A DNA stretch of 64,000 nt from Gigantopelta aegis (taxonomy: Eukaryota > Mollusca > Gastropoda > Neomphalida > Peltospiridae): NCBI RefSeq assembly GCF_016097555.1, contig NC_054699.1:8256516-8320515 (forward strand). The letters are read 5' to 3'. A program made the translations under genes and the position numbers. Of this stretch, positions 21,694 through 33,355 are shown in pieces. Position 1 is the first letter of the stretch. The number at the start of each line of letters is the position of its first letter. Below the pieces are notes generated by a model. That model had not been told where the DNA came from. It was given only the letters and a program-made list of their open reading frames with translations, and made no database searches.

Positions 21694-22554
21694 GTAAGTA
21701 ACACACAGAATAACTGGTTACTATACATAGGCGTACAGGCTCCCATTTTAGTAGAGGGGTCCCAGGGCCCGCCCCGCCCCTAAACTTTACGACAGTTGTC
21801 ATTTTATTATATATTAAAAAAATTTCTTTTTTTACGATCCCCCTCCAAATCTCCCCAAAAGTTCGCTTGGCATTCCGCCTCGTATCATTGCCCCCACACC
21901 CCACCCCACCCCACTGGATTTTCTGGATCCGCCACTGGGCAGGCTGGCTTTTGCCCGAATTAAACGAAAATGCCCAAATCTGAGAAAAATGATTTAATCA
22001 TATTATTAGCATTACTACCAAACAACTATATAGGGTTGCAAACGAACCACTGCGCATTTTTACATGGATTACAACTAATTTGGCGGATAGAATGCTGGAA
22101 ATACATGGTATAACAGTCTCGGGTTAGCACATTTTTTAGCACTGGGGGGTGGGGGGGGGGGGGCAGTTGCCACCCTGTCTCGTACGCTTATGTCTTAAGA
22201 TATCGGCTTCATCCTGCGAATAGCAAATGCCGAAAAGCTCTGCCAAGCGGCATTCACAATTCGTCCTAAAAGCGATCCTACACGATTCGAGAATATAGTC
22301 GATTGTGACAAGATAACATCATGATTTCATCAGTTGATAGGCAATTGGTAACTCTCGTATGAGGCACTCGTATGGTGTGGAGTCACCTTAGGCATGATAA
22401 AGCAGATAATATCTTAATACAGTAACCAGCTATTTTATCTATCCTGTAATCCTACATAATATGCAAACTAAATCAAATGAACCGTTTTATTTCACAACTT
22501 TAACGTTTTACAAAGTAGAAGGTCAATGCATAGTGATTGTCGCCTTTATTCTCG

Positions 22555-22754
22555 NNNNNNNNNNNNNNNNNNNNNNNNNNNNNNNNNNNNNNNNNNNNNN
22601 NNNNNNNNNNNNNNNNNNNNNNNNNNNNNNNNNNNNNNNNNNNNNNNNNNNNNNNNNNNNNNNNNNNNNNNNNNNNNNNNNNNNNNNNNNNNNNNNNNNN
22701 NNNNNNNNNNNNNNNNNNNNNNNNNNNNNNNNNNNNNNNNNNNNNNNNNNNNNN
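22555..22754. other. Assembly gap, exactly 200 N
   Basis: A placeholder-sized gap between contigs, at the centre of the B/C inverted repeat. Confidence 0.99.
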
Positions 22755-23287
22755 GAGAAATAGCCTAATAGGCCCACCGACGGGGATCGATCGCAAGTAA
22801 CGAGAATAAAGGCGACAATCACTATGCATTGACCTTCTACTCTGTAAAACGTTAAAGTTGTGAAATAAAACGGTTCATTTGATTTAGTTTGCATATTATG
22901 TAGGATTACAGGATAGATAAAATAACTGGTTACTGTATTAAGATATTATCTGCTTTATCATGCCTAAGGTGACTCCATACCATACGAGTGCCTCATACGA
23001 GAGTTACCAATTGCCTATCAACCGATGAAATCATGATGTTATCTTGTCACAGTCGACTATATTCTCGAATAGTGTAGGATAGTGTGGGGGCAATGATACG
23101 AGGCAGAATGCCAAGCGAACTTTTGGGGAGGTTTGGAGGGGGATCGTAAAAAAAGAATTTTTTTTAATATATAATAAAATGACAACTGTCGTAAAGTTTA
23201 GGGGCGGGGCGGGCCCTGGGACCCCTCTACTAAAATGGGAGCCTGTACGCCTATGTATAGTAACCAGTTATTCTGTGTGTTACTTAC

Positions 23288-23351
23288 TCCACTGAAATAA
23301 CCACAATATTGGCCTGTCGACAAATCTCGGCCATTGGGGAGTCGTAGGTTT
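23288..23351 (-). CDS. AADAC: Arylacetamide deacetylase-like esterase, exon 4 (copy C)
   Basis: 64 bp; same acceptor, donor and protein as 21630-21693. Last exon before the gap on this strand. Confidence 0.75.
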
Positions 23352-23401
23352 CTGAAATGAAAGTGAATAAAATAGTAGGCCAATACGTTCGTCTAGTAAT
23401 A

Positions 23402-23577
23402 CAGTGAAACCCCTCTAAACCGGACACCCTAGGGACCAAGACAAATGTCCAGTTTTTAGAGGGATTTGGTTTAGAAAGGTTAAGTGCTCTCCTGGTTTTT
23501 AAAAAGGAACTCTGTAAAATGTCCGGTTATGAGGGAATTCCGGTTTACAGAGGGTCCGGTATTAAGAGGTTTCACTG
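23402..23577. mobile_element. Tc1/mariner-type MITE (copy C)
   Basis: Mirror counterpart of 21404-21579, with CAGTGAAAC ends. The internal sequence has diverged somewhat. Confidence 0.65.
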
Positions 23578-23628
23578 TACCGTAGCACATTCTGTATGCA
23601 ATAGTTTATTGTGTTTTAAACATGATAG

Positions 23629-23674
<46 letters not shown>

Positions 23675-23687
23675 TAGTAGAATTTAA

Positions 23688-24100
23688 ACTTTGTTTTGTT
23701 TAACGACACCACAAGAGCACATTGATATATTAATAATCGGCTATTGGGTGTCAAACATTTGGTAATTTTGACATTATAGTGCAACCTTACATTGAAAAAA
23801 AACTGAATATAGTTTAAGGCAAAAAAGTGCCGTGGAGAATTAAAACTCCGCGGCAATCTCCACGGCATTGCCGATTGCCGTCGGCAATTGCAGGGACTGT
23901 AGTGTTAGAGAGGAAACCCGCTACATTTGTCCGTTAGACGCAAGGGATCTTTTATATGCACCATCCCACAGACAGGATAGCACACATTACGGCCTTTGAT
24001 ATACAAGTCGTGATGCACTGGCTGGAACGAGAAATAGCCCAATGAGCCAACTGACGGGGATCGATCTTAGACCGCTTTACGACTGGGCTACCTCCCGCCT
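23688..24100 (-). mobile_element. tRNA-derived SINE, tail type 2 (duplicate unit 1)
   Basis: Mirror of 20852-21300, with a shorter form of the ATTGCCGTGG insert. Confidence 0.75.
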
Positions 24101-24527
24101 CTATATACTAGTATACCAGAAAGGAAAATCCGCTGCTTTTTAGGAGCAGGACAGCACAATAACGTGACTTTTCAAATGCCAGTCGTGTAGTTCAGATTGG
24201 AGTTACCCTCATCTGGGAACAACAAGGATTCAACAAGAAGACCAAAATGATGTCAAAAATAGCCCACACTACATAACTGGCGGAACAGATAATAGGACAC
24301 CCTAGGGACCAAGACAAATGTCCAGTTTTTAGAGGGACCTGGTTTAGAAAGGTTAAGTTCTGTCCTGGTTTTTAAAAAGGGATTCTGTTAAATGTCCGGT
24401 TTTGAAGGAATTCCGGTTTACAGAGGGTCCGGTCTTGAGAGTTTTCACTGTACCGTAGCACATTCTGTATGCAATAGTTTATTGTGTTTTAAACTTCATA
24501 ATTATATATATATACTAGAACAGTTTA

Positions 24528-24979
24528 AACTTTGTTTTGTTTAACGACACCACTAGAGCACACTGATTTATTAATAATCGGCTATTGGGTGTCAAACATT
24601 TGGTAATTTTGACATTATAGTGCAACACCTGCAATTAAGAAAATGTACACGGCAAAAAAAAACTTACATTGAAAAAACCCTGAATATAGTTCAAGGCAAA
24701 AAAGTGAAGTGGAGAAAAAAACCCTTCACGGCAATCTCCACGGCATTGCCGATTGCCGTGGGCAATTGCAGGGACTATAGTGTTAGAGAGGAAACCCGCT
24801 ACATTTTTCCGTTAGACGCGAGGAATCTTTTATATGCACCCTCCCATAGACAGGATAGCACAAACTAGAGCCTTTGATATACCAGTCGTGGTGCACAGGC
24901 TGGAACTAGAAACAACCCAATGAGCCAACTGACGGGGATTGATCTTAGACCGCTTTACGACTGGGCTACCTCCCGCCTC
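24528..24979 (-). mobile_element. tRNA-derived SINE, tail type 2 (duplicate unit 2)
   Basis: Mirror of 20852-21300, with the full ATTGCCGTGG insert. Closer to copy B than the first unit is. Confidence 0.75.
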
Positions 24980-25340
24980 TATATACTAGTATACCAGAGA
25001 GGAAAATCCGCTGCTTTCTAGGAGCAGGACAGCACAATAACGTGCTTTTCAAATGCCAGTTGTGTAGTTCAGGTTGGATTTACTCTCATCTGGGAACCAC
25101 AAGGATTCAACAAGAAGACCAAAATGATGTCAAAAATAGCCCACACTACATAACTGGCGGAACAGATAATATATAGGGGGTGGGGTTAAGGGGGAGGCAT
25201 CACTGTGTAAGTACCGCCACAGCCTGGTTATTAAAGTTATGTTTGTGTCTACTGGTCTATAATAAGTAGAAGTTATATTCTTTAATTTTCCAAGCAAGAA
25301 GAAACACACGAAACCTGCATTTGACACGTGATAGACGTAC

Positions 25341-25464
25341 CCACATCCAGTAGGACCCACCCACCACCGTGGTAATAGACGAGGGCCGGTAGTGTGGCGT
25401 CTGGGGCTGCTGAGAGAGGTCGGTATATTCTCACGGGGACGCCGTCAAACGTCGTGTCCGTAAT
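25341..25464 (-). CDS. AADAC: Arylacetamide deacetylase-like esterase, exon 3 (copy C)
   Basis: 124 bp with the HGGGW oxyanion-hole motif. Differs from copy B by a silent GTA/GTG change before the RIYRPL segment. Confidence 0.85.
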
Positions 25465-25478
25465 CTACAATGTGAGAA

Positions 25479-25798
25479 GGAAGGAAATGTTTTATTTAAC
25501 GACGCACTCAACACATTTTAGTTACGGTTATATGGCGCCAGACATATGGTTAAGGACCACAAAGATATTGAGGGAGGAAACCCGCTGTCGCCACTTCATG
25601 TGCTAGTCTTTTCGATTAGCAGCAAGGGCTCTTTTATATGCACCATTGAACAGATAGGATAATACATACCACAGCCTCTGTACCAGTCGTGGTGCACTGG
25701 CTTGAGCGAGAAATAGCGCAATGGGCCCACTGACGGGGATCGATCCCAAACCGACCGCGCATCAAGCGAGCGCTGTACCACTGGGCTACGCCTCGCCC
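25479..25798 (-). mobile_element. tRNA-derived SINE, tail type 1 (reversed)
   Basis: Mirror of 20031-20354, ending CTGGGCTACGCCTCGCCC. Confidence 0.85.
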
Positions 25799-25944
25799 TA
25801 CAATTTGAGAAGGGCGTTACAAGCATTACTTACGAATTTCTTACTTTGCGTTACTAAACCAACATGTATAAAAAGGATATTAGAACGAGGCTAATCATTC
25901 GAATGATTTTGAAAACAAAGATGATTAATATTTAAAATGCAAGA

Positions 25945-26125
25945 CAGACATACATAGAGACAGGGAGAGAGAGAGAGAGAGAAGAGAGAGACGGTGAGGT
26001 AGAGTTACGGGGACAGAGAGAGGCGGACAGACAGACAGATATAGAGACAGGGATACAAGAGAGAGACAGACAGAAAGAGAAACGGAAAGGGAGGGAGGGA
26101 GGGAGGGAGAGAGAGAGATCACTCA
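25945..26125. repeat. (GA)n/(GACA)n low-complexity tract
   Basis: Purine-rich tract with GACAGACA runs. Copy B has a short (CT)n(CA)n tract here (19790-19825). Confidence 0.85.
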
Positions 26126-26584
26126 TAAGAACACTGGCCGTCACAATCTACAAGATGAACGCATTTCCACTAAGAATCTTAAAAATTTAATGTATTTTGT
26201 GAAGATTATAATTATGCAAAGTTTTGATATATCATGCGGACATAGTTGTACCGTTAGAAATTTTTATAGAATTTCGAACAGTTAACATCTATCTTGCAAA
26301 CTAAGAAATGTAGATACATTTAGCTTCTATAGGCGTCGGACGATGCAGGAGCGGTGGGTAGCTAAATTAGTTCGCTTTTCAATCGGGGTGAGGGTTGGGG
26401 TGTGCACATATTTTATCACCTCAGCGTCGGTGTTTAGAGCAGTACATACCTCGTCCACACCCATACTATCGATGCCTATATTTAAAATGTGTATCTTACG
26501 AACTTTAAGTGCACCGCTCCCCGATCACCGAAGTTTATATTAAACCGGGTTTTGATTTGCTTGGCATTGCGTTCCATACATCAC

Positions 26585-26698
26585 CTTGACTTTCTCGAGA
26601 TAGTTGGATGGTACACCACTCAGTAAAGCCCATTTGTAAGTCCACTTTCTGTTTAGATCTAGTTTTTCACCGAACCCAACTGTGTGCGCAATTGCCGC
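26585..26698 (-). CDS. AADAC: Arylacetamide deacetylase-like esterase, exon 2 (copy C)
   Basis: 114 bp, phase 0 to 0; same protein as 19202-19315. Confidence 0.8.
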
Positions 26699-27024
26699 CT
26701 AAAAGTAAAAAACAAACAAAAAACACAACAAAAAACCCCAAACAAATCAAATTCATTGCATGTATGACTGTTTAACGACACATATATGGGTGTCAAAGTG
26801 AAGGTAAAATAATAATAATAAAACAAGAAAAAGATTAACAAAACACGGAGTAAAAAAAGAAAAAGAAAAAAAAAGTAAAAGAAAAAAACGTTATATCCGA
26901 CGAGATAAAAACCCAATGCGCCTGGGGTGGGGTTCGGTCACATAACCCGAGCATCTTAAGCGATCGCTGGGGTGGGGGTGGGGGTGGGGAGAGGGTGGGG
27001 GAGGTGCGGGACGTAGCTCAGTGG

Positions 27025-27174
27025 AAAGAAATGTTTTATTTAACGACGCATTTTAATTACGGTTATATGGCGTCAGACATATGGTTAAGGACCACACAGA
27101 TATTCAGAGAGGATACCCGCTGTCGCCACTTCACGGGCTACTCTTTTCGATTAGCAGCAAGGGATCTTTTATAT

Positions 27175-27250
<76 letters not shown>
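27025..27250 (-). repeat. SINE type-1 tail (reversed) and (TC)n run
   Basis: SINE tail and body 27025-27177, then a TC run to about 27250. Mirror of 18717-18945. Confidence 0.8.
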
Positions 27251-27254
<4 letters not shown>

Positions 27255-27303
27255 AGAGGAAACCCGCTACATGCTTTCATTAGACGGGCACTTTACCACT
27301 GAA

Positions 27304-27614
27304 GGGCGGAACGTAGCTCAATGGTATAGCGCTTGCTCGATGCGCGGTCGGTGTGGGATCGATCCCCGTTGGTGGGCCCATTTGGGCTATATCTCGCTCC
27401 AGCCAGTGCACCACGACTGGTATATCAAAGGCCGTGGTATGTGCTATCCTGTCTGTGGGATGGTGCATATAAAATATTCCTTGCTACTAATGAAAAAATG
27501 TAGCGGGTTTCCTGTCTAAGACTATATGTCAAAATTACCCTCTGTGTGACATTCAACAGCCGATGATTAATAAATCAGTGTCCTCTAGTGGTGTCGTTAA
27601 ACAAAAACAAACTT
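27304..27614 (+). mobile_element. tRNA-derived SINE, tail type 2
   Basis: Mirror of 18357-18668; head GGCGGAACGTAGCTCAATGG, tail GGTGTCGTTAAACAAAAACA. Confidence 0.8.
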
Positions 27615-27741
27615 TAATTTAAGCAATCGCTCTACCAAATGAGCTAGATTCTTCCTCTCTAACAGTAATATATCTTAAGTCATCTCTTAATGCTGTACAA
27701 AACAGAGCCCAGAAGACATATGAATGTATAATAATACTTAC

Positions 27742-27894
27742 GATGATGGCACCGATCTTAATCTGCGCAAACACTTTCTGCAGCTCCCAGGGTCGGTCCA
27801 TGTAATCAGGAAAGGGGGTGTACAGGAAATACCCAATACCACAAACCAAGACTCCCACAATAGCAAGATATACAGTAACCATTGTGATAGAGTT
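27742..27894 (-). CDS. AADAC: Arylacetamide deacetylase-like esterase, exon 1 (copy C)
   Basis: ATG at 27880-27882 (minus strand); the coding part is 27742-27882, 141 bp, with the same 47-residue product as copy B. Acceptor TTTTCAG, donor GTAAGT. Confidence 0.8.
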
Positions 27895-27959
27895 CTGAAA
27901 ATAATAATACATTATGTTGTACTAATAATAGCAACACCGTTCTATTGATGGTAACTAAT

Positions 27960-28145
27960 ACACCACCACCACCATTACCACTACCACAACTACCACCACC
28001 ACCACCACCACTACTGCTATCACCACTGCCACCACCACTACTACTACTATTACTAGTACTATTACCGCCTACACTACTACTACTACTACTGCTACTACTA
28101 CTATAGTACTACTACTACCACCACCACTACTACTACCACTACTAC
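27960..28145. repeat. (CCA/CTA)n trinucleotide tract
   Basis: Mirror of 17795-18015. Confidence 0.9.
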
Positions 28146-28413
28146 TAGAGCACATTAATTTATTAATCATCGGCTATTGGATGTCAAACATTTGGTAATT
28201 CTGACACAGGATACCCTTACATTTTTCCATTATTAGCAACTATCTTTTATATACACCATTCCACAGATAGGATAGCATATACCACGGCCGTTGATATATT
28301 AGTTGTGGAGCACTGGGTGGAACGAGATATAGCTCAGTGGATCCACCGGCGAGGATCGGTCCTAAACCGACTGCGATTCAGGCGAGCGCTCTACCACTGG
28401 GCTACATCTCGCC
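28145..28413 (-). mobile_element. tRNA-derived SINE, tail type 2 (reversed)
   Basis: Mirror of 17530-17797, followed by a C/A-rich run to 28440. Confidence 0.8.
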
Positions 28414-28456
28414 ACCCCCACCCCCCACCCCACCCCCCACTACTACAACTGCAACT

Positions 28457-29459
28457 ACTATAGTAGTGTCGGAAATAGAATAAAAATGATTTTCGTCAAT
28501 TATTTCTTTCATATTAAATTGACAAGTAAATATTTTGTAAATACCTATTTAATGATACTAATATAGCATTTACATGTTTGGGCTCTCATTGATGTACAAG
28601 GTGGTGTTTACTCTTGAAATTAAAATACAGATGTCAGTAAACAGATGTGTGACCTTTATTGGAACAGACTATAACACATTTTGACGATATGTGTCAATTT
28701 CATTTACCCTTAAACAAACTTTTAATTTAAAATTGCAAGTTAACTGATTAATTTGAATTGCAGCAGCAAAAATTATTAATTATGACCAGCATATTTAGTG
28801 AATATAAATTCAATATAAGTACCGTACATTAGAAATTTACACAATCTTGCAACCACTTAAAGGTGCTATATCATAGTTATATGTGAGCATCTGTTTGTGA
28901 TAAAGATTCTCCAATAAAAAATATTTTCAAATAGTAGATAAAATTATTTCCTATAATCATTTATGGGCATATAATTGAAGGTGTAGTTTTTAAATGTTAA
29001 AGCAAAAATTAATAAAAACATGATTTGCAATAGCTGTTATTATGCAACTTTGAGATAGCAGTACCAGTATAATAGATCACAAACTCAAAATGGTTTTTGA
29101 CAGTTTTGCTCAAAAGTTACTTATAAATGTCTACACACATTTGTTTTGGAGAGAAATAGGGGTAAACTGTCATCAGACACAGTCCCTCACATATTGTAAC
29201 AGCAATGAAATTGACACGTTGACCATAATTTGTTATAGTCTGTTCCCATAAAGTGCACAAATCACCTGTTTACTGACATCTTTCTGTTAATTTCAAGAGT
29301 AAACACCACCTTGTACATCAATAAGAGCCAAAACAAGTAAATGCTAAATTAGGTAGACGATCATTAAATAGATATTTACATAAAATTTACTTGTCTGTTT
29401 AATATGTAAGAAATAATCGACGAAAATAATTTTTATTCTATTTCCGACAGTACTTTAGT
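28457..29459. mobile_element. DNA element with long (about 240 bp) terminal inverted repeats
   Basis: The left end (28457-28700) and right end (about 29215-29459) are reverse complements of each other. The outer bases read ACTATAGTAGTGTCGGAAAT and, inverted, ACTAAAGTACTGTCGGAAAT. The target is the trinucleotide tract, which is uninterrupted in copy B, so the exact target duplication is ambiguous. The middle holds no transposase. A partial copy is at 1905-3786. Confidence 0.7.
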
Positions 29460-29497
29460 CTACTACTACATTATATTACTACTACTGCTACTACTAC

Positions 29498-29592
29498 TGT
29501 AACGACAATGACCAATGTAACTGTGGTCTGAGACTGACGGTTTACGGAGAATGTAATAAAAGTACATGAACCTGCAACACGTGTTTGTTACA
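29498..29592 (+). repeat. 95-bp LTR, 5' copy
   Basis: Begins TGTAACGACAATG, ends GTGTTTGTTACA; holds an AATAAAAGTAC stretch. Confidence 0.9.
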
Positions 29593-29607
29593 TGGTGTCA
29601 GAAGTGG
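29593..29607 (+). other. Primer binding site of the Mag-like element
   Basis: TGGTGTCAGAAGTGG follows the LTR directly, the position and TGG start expected of a tRNA primer site. Confidence 0.65.
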
Positions 29608-29639
29608 ACCTGAAAAGTAACCCAAATTCGCGCAACTGT

Positions 29640-30192
29640 TAACTTTAATCGTCGAAAGCAGGAAGTTGGCGAAATATTTGATAACTTTGTAACAGATCTG
29701 CGTATTCTTGTGAAAGACTGCGGCTATGCAGAAGAAGAACGGATGGTGCGTGATGCTATAGTTCTGCGCTCTGTACATGATACTATAAGGGAAAAATGTC
29801 TTGAAAAAGGAGATACTCTGACATTGGAAATGGCAATAAATATTGGCCAAAACCACGAAATGTCACAGGAAAGTCTCAAAGCTATCAATGACGAAGATCC
29901 CAAAGTTCATACAGTACGTGATAAGCGATATTCTAAAAAGAAGACAGAACAACATGGATCTAGGTCAAGACATGGCACTAGTAAGTGGCACAAACAAACA
30001 CCGTCACCTAAAGCCTGCACAAAGTGTGGCTACAGCAACATACATAAGGAATGTCCGGCAAGAAATAGCAAATGCAATTTTTGTAATAAACGAGGACACT
30101 ACGAAAAAGTGTGTAGAAATAAACTAAAGACACACATTGTTGATGAAATGTATTCCACAGGTAGCTCATCTGAGGATTATGATTCTGATTAA
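29640..30192 (+). pseudogene. Gag region of the Mag-like element (fossil)
   Basis: Ends with two CCHC-type zinc knuckles (CTKCGYSNIHKEC and CNFCNKRGHYEKVC), preceded by a capsid-like stretch (RDAIVLRSVHDTIREKC). Treated as a fossil. Confidence 0.8.
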
Positions 30193-30229
30193 TTTTCTCA
30201 TGAAATCAACTTAATCTCAAATGAAGAGG

Positions 30230-31850
30230 CTGAGAAAACTGACTGTTCCAAATAGATACAGGCGCATCCCAATCGCTACTTCCATACAAGTTATTCAAAA
30301 GCCTGAACTGCAAGGAACCATTAGTGCCTACTAAAACAAAGTTTCAATCATACACTCATCACCTGATACAAGTGGATGGACAAATAACACTACCGATTTG
30401 TTACAAAAATAGATGTGTAGATGTGAAATTTTATGTTGTTCGCATAGACCAGAAGCCACTCTTGTCTGGAAAAGCAAGTAAACGACTAGGTCTCATAGAG
30501 CGAATACACACGATGTCAGATATCAAGGATATGTATCCCGAGTTGGAAAAGACAACCGGAACACTACCCGGAACATATTCAATTAAAATTGATCCAACCG
30601 TACCACCTGTTGTACATGGACCGCGAAGGCAACCACAAGCATTGCACAAGCAAATTGTTGACAAACTTAAAGAGATGGAAAGCCAAGGTCACATTGTGAA
30701 AGTGACTGAGCCCACTGACTGGGTCAGTTCTATGGTCACGGTGGTCAAGAACGGAAAAGTTCGTATTTGCATAGATCCAAAGGATCTAAACAAAGCAATA
30801 CGTCGTGAGAACTATCCAATTCCTACTGTCGAGGAAGTCGTAGCATCTATGCCAGATGCCAAAGTATTTTCGGTGATAGATGCAAAATCTGGTTTTCTAC
30901 AAATCAAGCTGAATTATGAGTCCAGTTTGCTCACAACCTTTAATACACCGATTGGACGTTATCGTTGGCTCCGTCTTCCCTTTGGAATCAAATCAGCACC
31001 AGAAATGTTTCAGCGTATCATGGATACAATGCTGGAAGACGTTGAAGGCGCAAGAGCTATAATGGATGATATTATAGTTGCAGCAAAATCACCACAAGAA
31101 CATGATCGGATCATGAAAGCAGTGATCACAAAAGCGACTGAGTGGAACTTGAAGCTTAACTTTGATAAATGCCAGATAAAACAATCCCAAGTGAAATATG
31201 TGGGACACTTGGTCACAAAACAAGGTCTCAAACCCGATCCGGATAAAGTCCAAGCGGTCCTGGAAATGCCTACTCCTGAGAGTAAGGAGGATACTCGTCG
31301 ATTCCTTGGATTTGTTCAATACCTGTCAAAGTTTCTGCCTAGCATGAGCTCAATCGACTCTCCGCTCCGAGAACTCACACGAAAAGATGTAGAGTTTCAC
31401 TGGGACAAACCCCAAGAACAAAGCTTTCAGAAACTGAAAGAAATGTGCTGTACTGCACCAGTGTTGACATACTATGATGTACACAAAGAACTAACTATTC
31501 AATGTGATGCAAGCAGTTATGCTGTAGGAGGAGTGCTACTTCAAGAAGGTCGCCCAGTTGCTTACACATCGCGTGCTTTAACTGATACTGAATCGAAGTA
31601 TGCCCAGATTGAAAAAGAAATGTTGGCAATTTTGCATTGTGGCAAAAAGTTTCATCATTACATTTTCGGCAAATCTGTGAAAGTTGAAACAGACCACAAA
31701 CCCCTACAAGCTATTTTTGCAAAACCATTGCTGTCAGCACCAATGAGATTACAAGCCATGATGTTGAGGCTGCAACCATACGACCTTGAAGTCAAATACA
31801 AGCCAGGAAAACTGACAATGGACCTCAGTTCTCATCTCGCGAGTTCTTAA
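30230..31850 (+). pseudogene. Protease, reverse transcriptase and RNase H region, Mag-like (fossil)
   Basis: A protease motif (DTGAS) stands at the start. RT blocks follow: RICIDPKDLNKAI, FSVIDAKSGFLQIKL, YRWLRLPFGIKSAPEMFQ and the catalytic IMDDII. RNase H follows with IQCDASSYAVGGVLLQ, IEKEMLAI and ETDHKPLQAIF. This is the standard Ty3/gypsy order. Treated as a fossil. Confidence 0.85.
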
Positions 31851-32656
31851 TGTTCTGTGAAGATTACCAAATCGAACATACTACGTCTTCTCCACACTAT
31901 CCACAGTCAAACGGTGAAGCTGAGAGAGGAGTTCAAATAGTGAAAAGACTATGGGAGAAAACTCCAGACAAACATCTAGCACTACTAGATTACCGTACAA
32001 CTCCCTTGTCCAGTTGTGGCTTATCACCAGCTCAACTGTTGATGAGTCGTAGACCAAGGAACAAACTTCCAACAGCTCGAGAATTGCTAAAGCCAAGGGC
32101 ACACAGTCCAACTGAAGTGAAGAGACTATTAACTAAAGACAAAATCAAACAGCAGCATTACTACAACACAAAAGCTGGGAAAGATTTACCAGTACTTGTT
32201 CCTGGTGATCCCGTAAGAATGTTACCCTTTCCAGGATCCAAGATTTGGTTACCAGCAAAGGTTGTTGATCACCACAATTCTCCACGATCTTATATTGTCG
32301 AATACAACGGAAAAAAATACAGACGTAACAGAAAGCATCTTCATCTGTCAACATACAGAGCCAGGGAACAAGATCTTCGCTTGTCGACTGTCTGTAATGA
32401 TTTGGTACAGAGCAAACCAAAACAAATGCCAAACTCGAATATTGTTGGTCCACCTAAACAAGCCGAAGTGTCGACCAAAGATCAGTCAGAAAAGAGACCC
32501 ATAAATAAACCTTTGGAAAGTGTCGTCGAAAAGTGTATCCTTTCCAAAACTCCAAACATCTTGATTAAACACAAAGTGCAAAGTGATTCAGTGCGACCAT
32601 CAGTTGTAACTCGTTCTGGTCGTATCAGCAAACCACCAGTTCGCATGGATGTGTAA
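31850..32656 (+). pseudogene. Integrase C-terminal region, Mag-like (fossil)
   Basis: Carries the end of the integrase core (SSPHYPQSNGEAERGVQIVK) and the C-terminal DNA-binding part (LVPGDPVRMLPF; KVVDHHNSPRSYIVE; YRRNRKHLHLS). Treated as a fossil. Confidence 0.8.
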
Positions 32657-32959
32657 TTAGTTTTAAACTAATAAGAGATTCTAAAAGATTTGTGTTCAAG
32701 TTCTCCAGTGTGATTTTCATGTGCAAATTGTCTTGTTATAATTAACAAAGTTTTGTGTTCATTTTCAGAGATGACTTTATGCTGATTAACATTTTGTTAT
32801 CTGTGACAATAATTCTTTTTCTAGAAATGTATACGTTATAACAGCAACATTTTTGTTTTATTTAGTGCAACTTTGGAACTGAACAAAGGACAAAAACATT
32901 TATTGTTCACATAGCTTTTATTTACAAATATTATTGAAACTGGTTCAATTATCTTAAAA

Positions 32960-32974
32960 GAAAAAAAAAGGAGA
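32960..32974 (+). other. Polypurine tract of the Mag-like element
   Basis: AGAAAAAAAAAGGAGA immediately precedes the 3' LTR. Confidence 0.75.
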
Positions 32975-33070
32975 TGTAACGACAATGACCAATGTAACTG
33001 TGGTCTGAGACTGACGGTTTACGGAGCATTGTAATAAAAGTACATGAACCTGCAACACGTGTTTGTTACA
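32975..33070 (+). repeat. 96-bp LTR, 3' copy
   Basis: Nearly identical to 29498-29592. Confidence 0.9.
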
Positions 33071-33180
33071 ACTACTACCTACTACTACCTGCTACTGCTA
33101 CTGCTTCTTCTACTACTACTACTACTGCTACTACTACTACTACTACTATATTACTACTACTACCTACTAACTACTTCCAC
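33070..33180. repeat. (ACT)n microsatellite
   Basis: Mirror of the AGT tract of copies A and B. It is split by the Mag-like element and resumes left of it at 29460-29497. Confidence 0.9.
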
Positions 33181-33355
33181 TTCTGCCGGTGTTCAGTGCG
33201 ATAAATTTAGCTGCATATTTATTATAAGCACACTTTTGTAAGCCTAGCTAGTTCAATGCAACCGAAACCCCGTGCATCGCCGTGTTATTGCTATGAATAG
33301 ATCGTGCAGTGCATCAAACAAATCTAGCTACGTTAACATATACAACAGCGTGTTA

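Larger units (their letters stand above)
16668..22554 (+). repeat. Segmental duplication, copy B (esterase locus)
   Basis: Same order as copy A, continuing through four esterase exons to the 200-N gap. It lacks the long-TIR element, the MULE, the Harbinger-like MITE and the Mag-like retrotransposon of the other copies. Mirror image of 22795-34480. Confidence 0.85.
23422..25170. repeat. Tandem duplication, unit about 873 bp
   Basis: Unit 1 (23422-24294) and unit 2 (24295 to about 25168) each run from inside the MITE (GGACACCCTAGGGACC) through the SINE to GGCGGAACAGATAATA. Copy B has one unit. The two units have diverged from one another. An (AT)n run lies at 23631-23672 in unit 1 only. Confidence 0.75.
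29498..33070 (+). mobile_element. Ty3/gypsy LTR retrotransposon, Mag-like, very short LTRs, broken
   Basis: LTRs of 95 and 96 bp (29498-29592 and 32975-33070), TG to CA, are nearly identical, so the insertion is young. ACTAC lies on both sides, but inside an ACT repeat, which weakens it as a target duplication. A primer site follows the first LTR and a purine tract precedes the second. Between them lie Gag with two zinc knuckles, a protease motif, reverse transcriptase, RNase H and the C-terminal part of integrase. At 3.6 kb it is shorter than a complete element and is broken, with about three breaks. Copies A and B lack it. The short LTRs and paired knuckles fit the Mag clade. Confidence 0.85.

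Noticed and set aside
21690-21945. Block ending in TTCTGGATCCGCCACTGGG as a relative of the 36139-36540 MITE
   Set aside because: One end is similar, but the other end and a target duplication could not be found.
22461-22894. Frames running through the N gap (also 37904-38429)
   Set aside because: They consist of undetermined bases and have no meaning.
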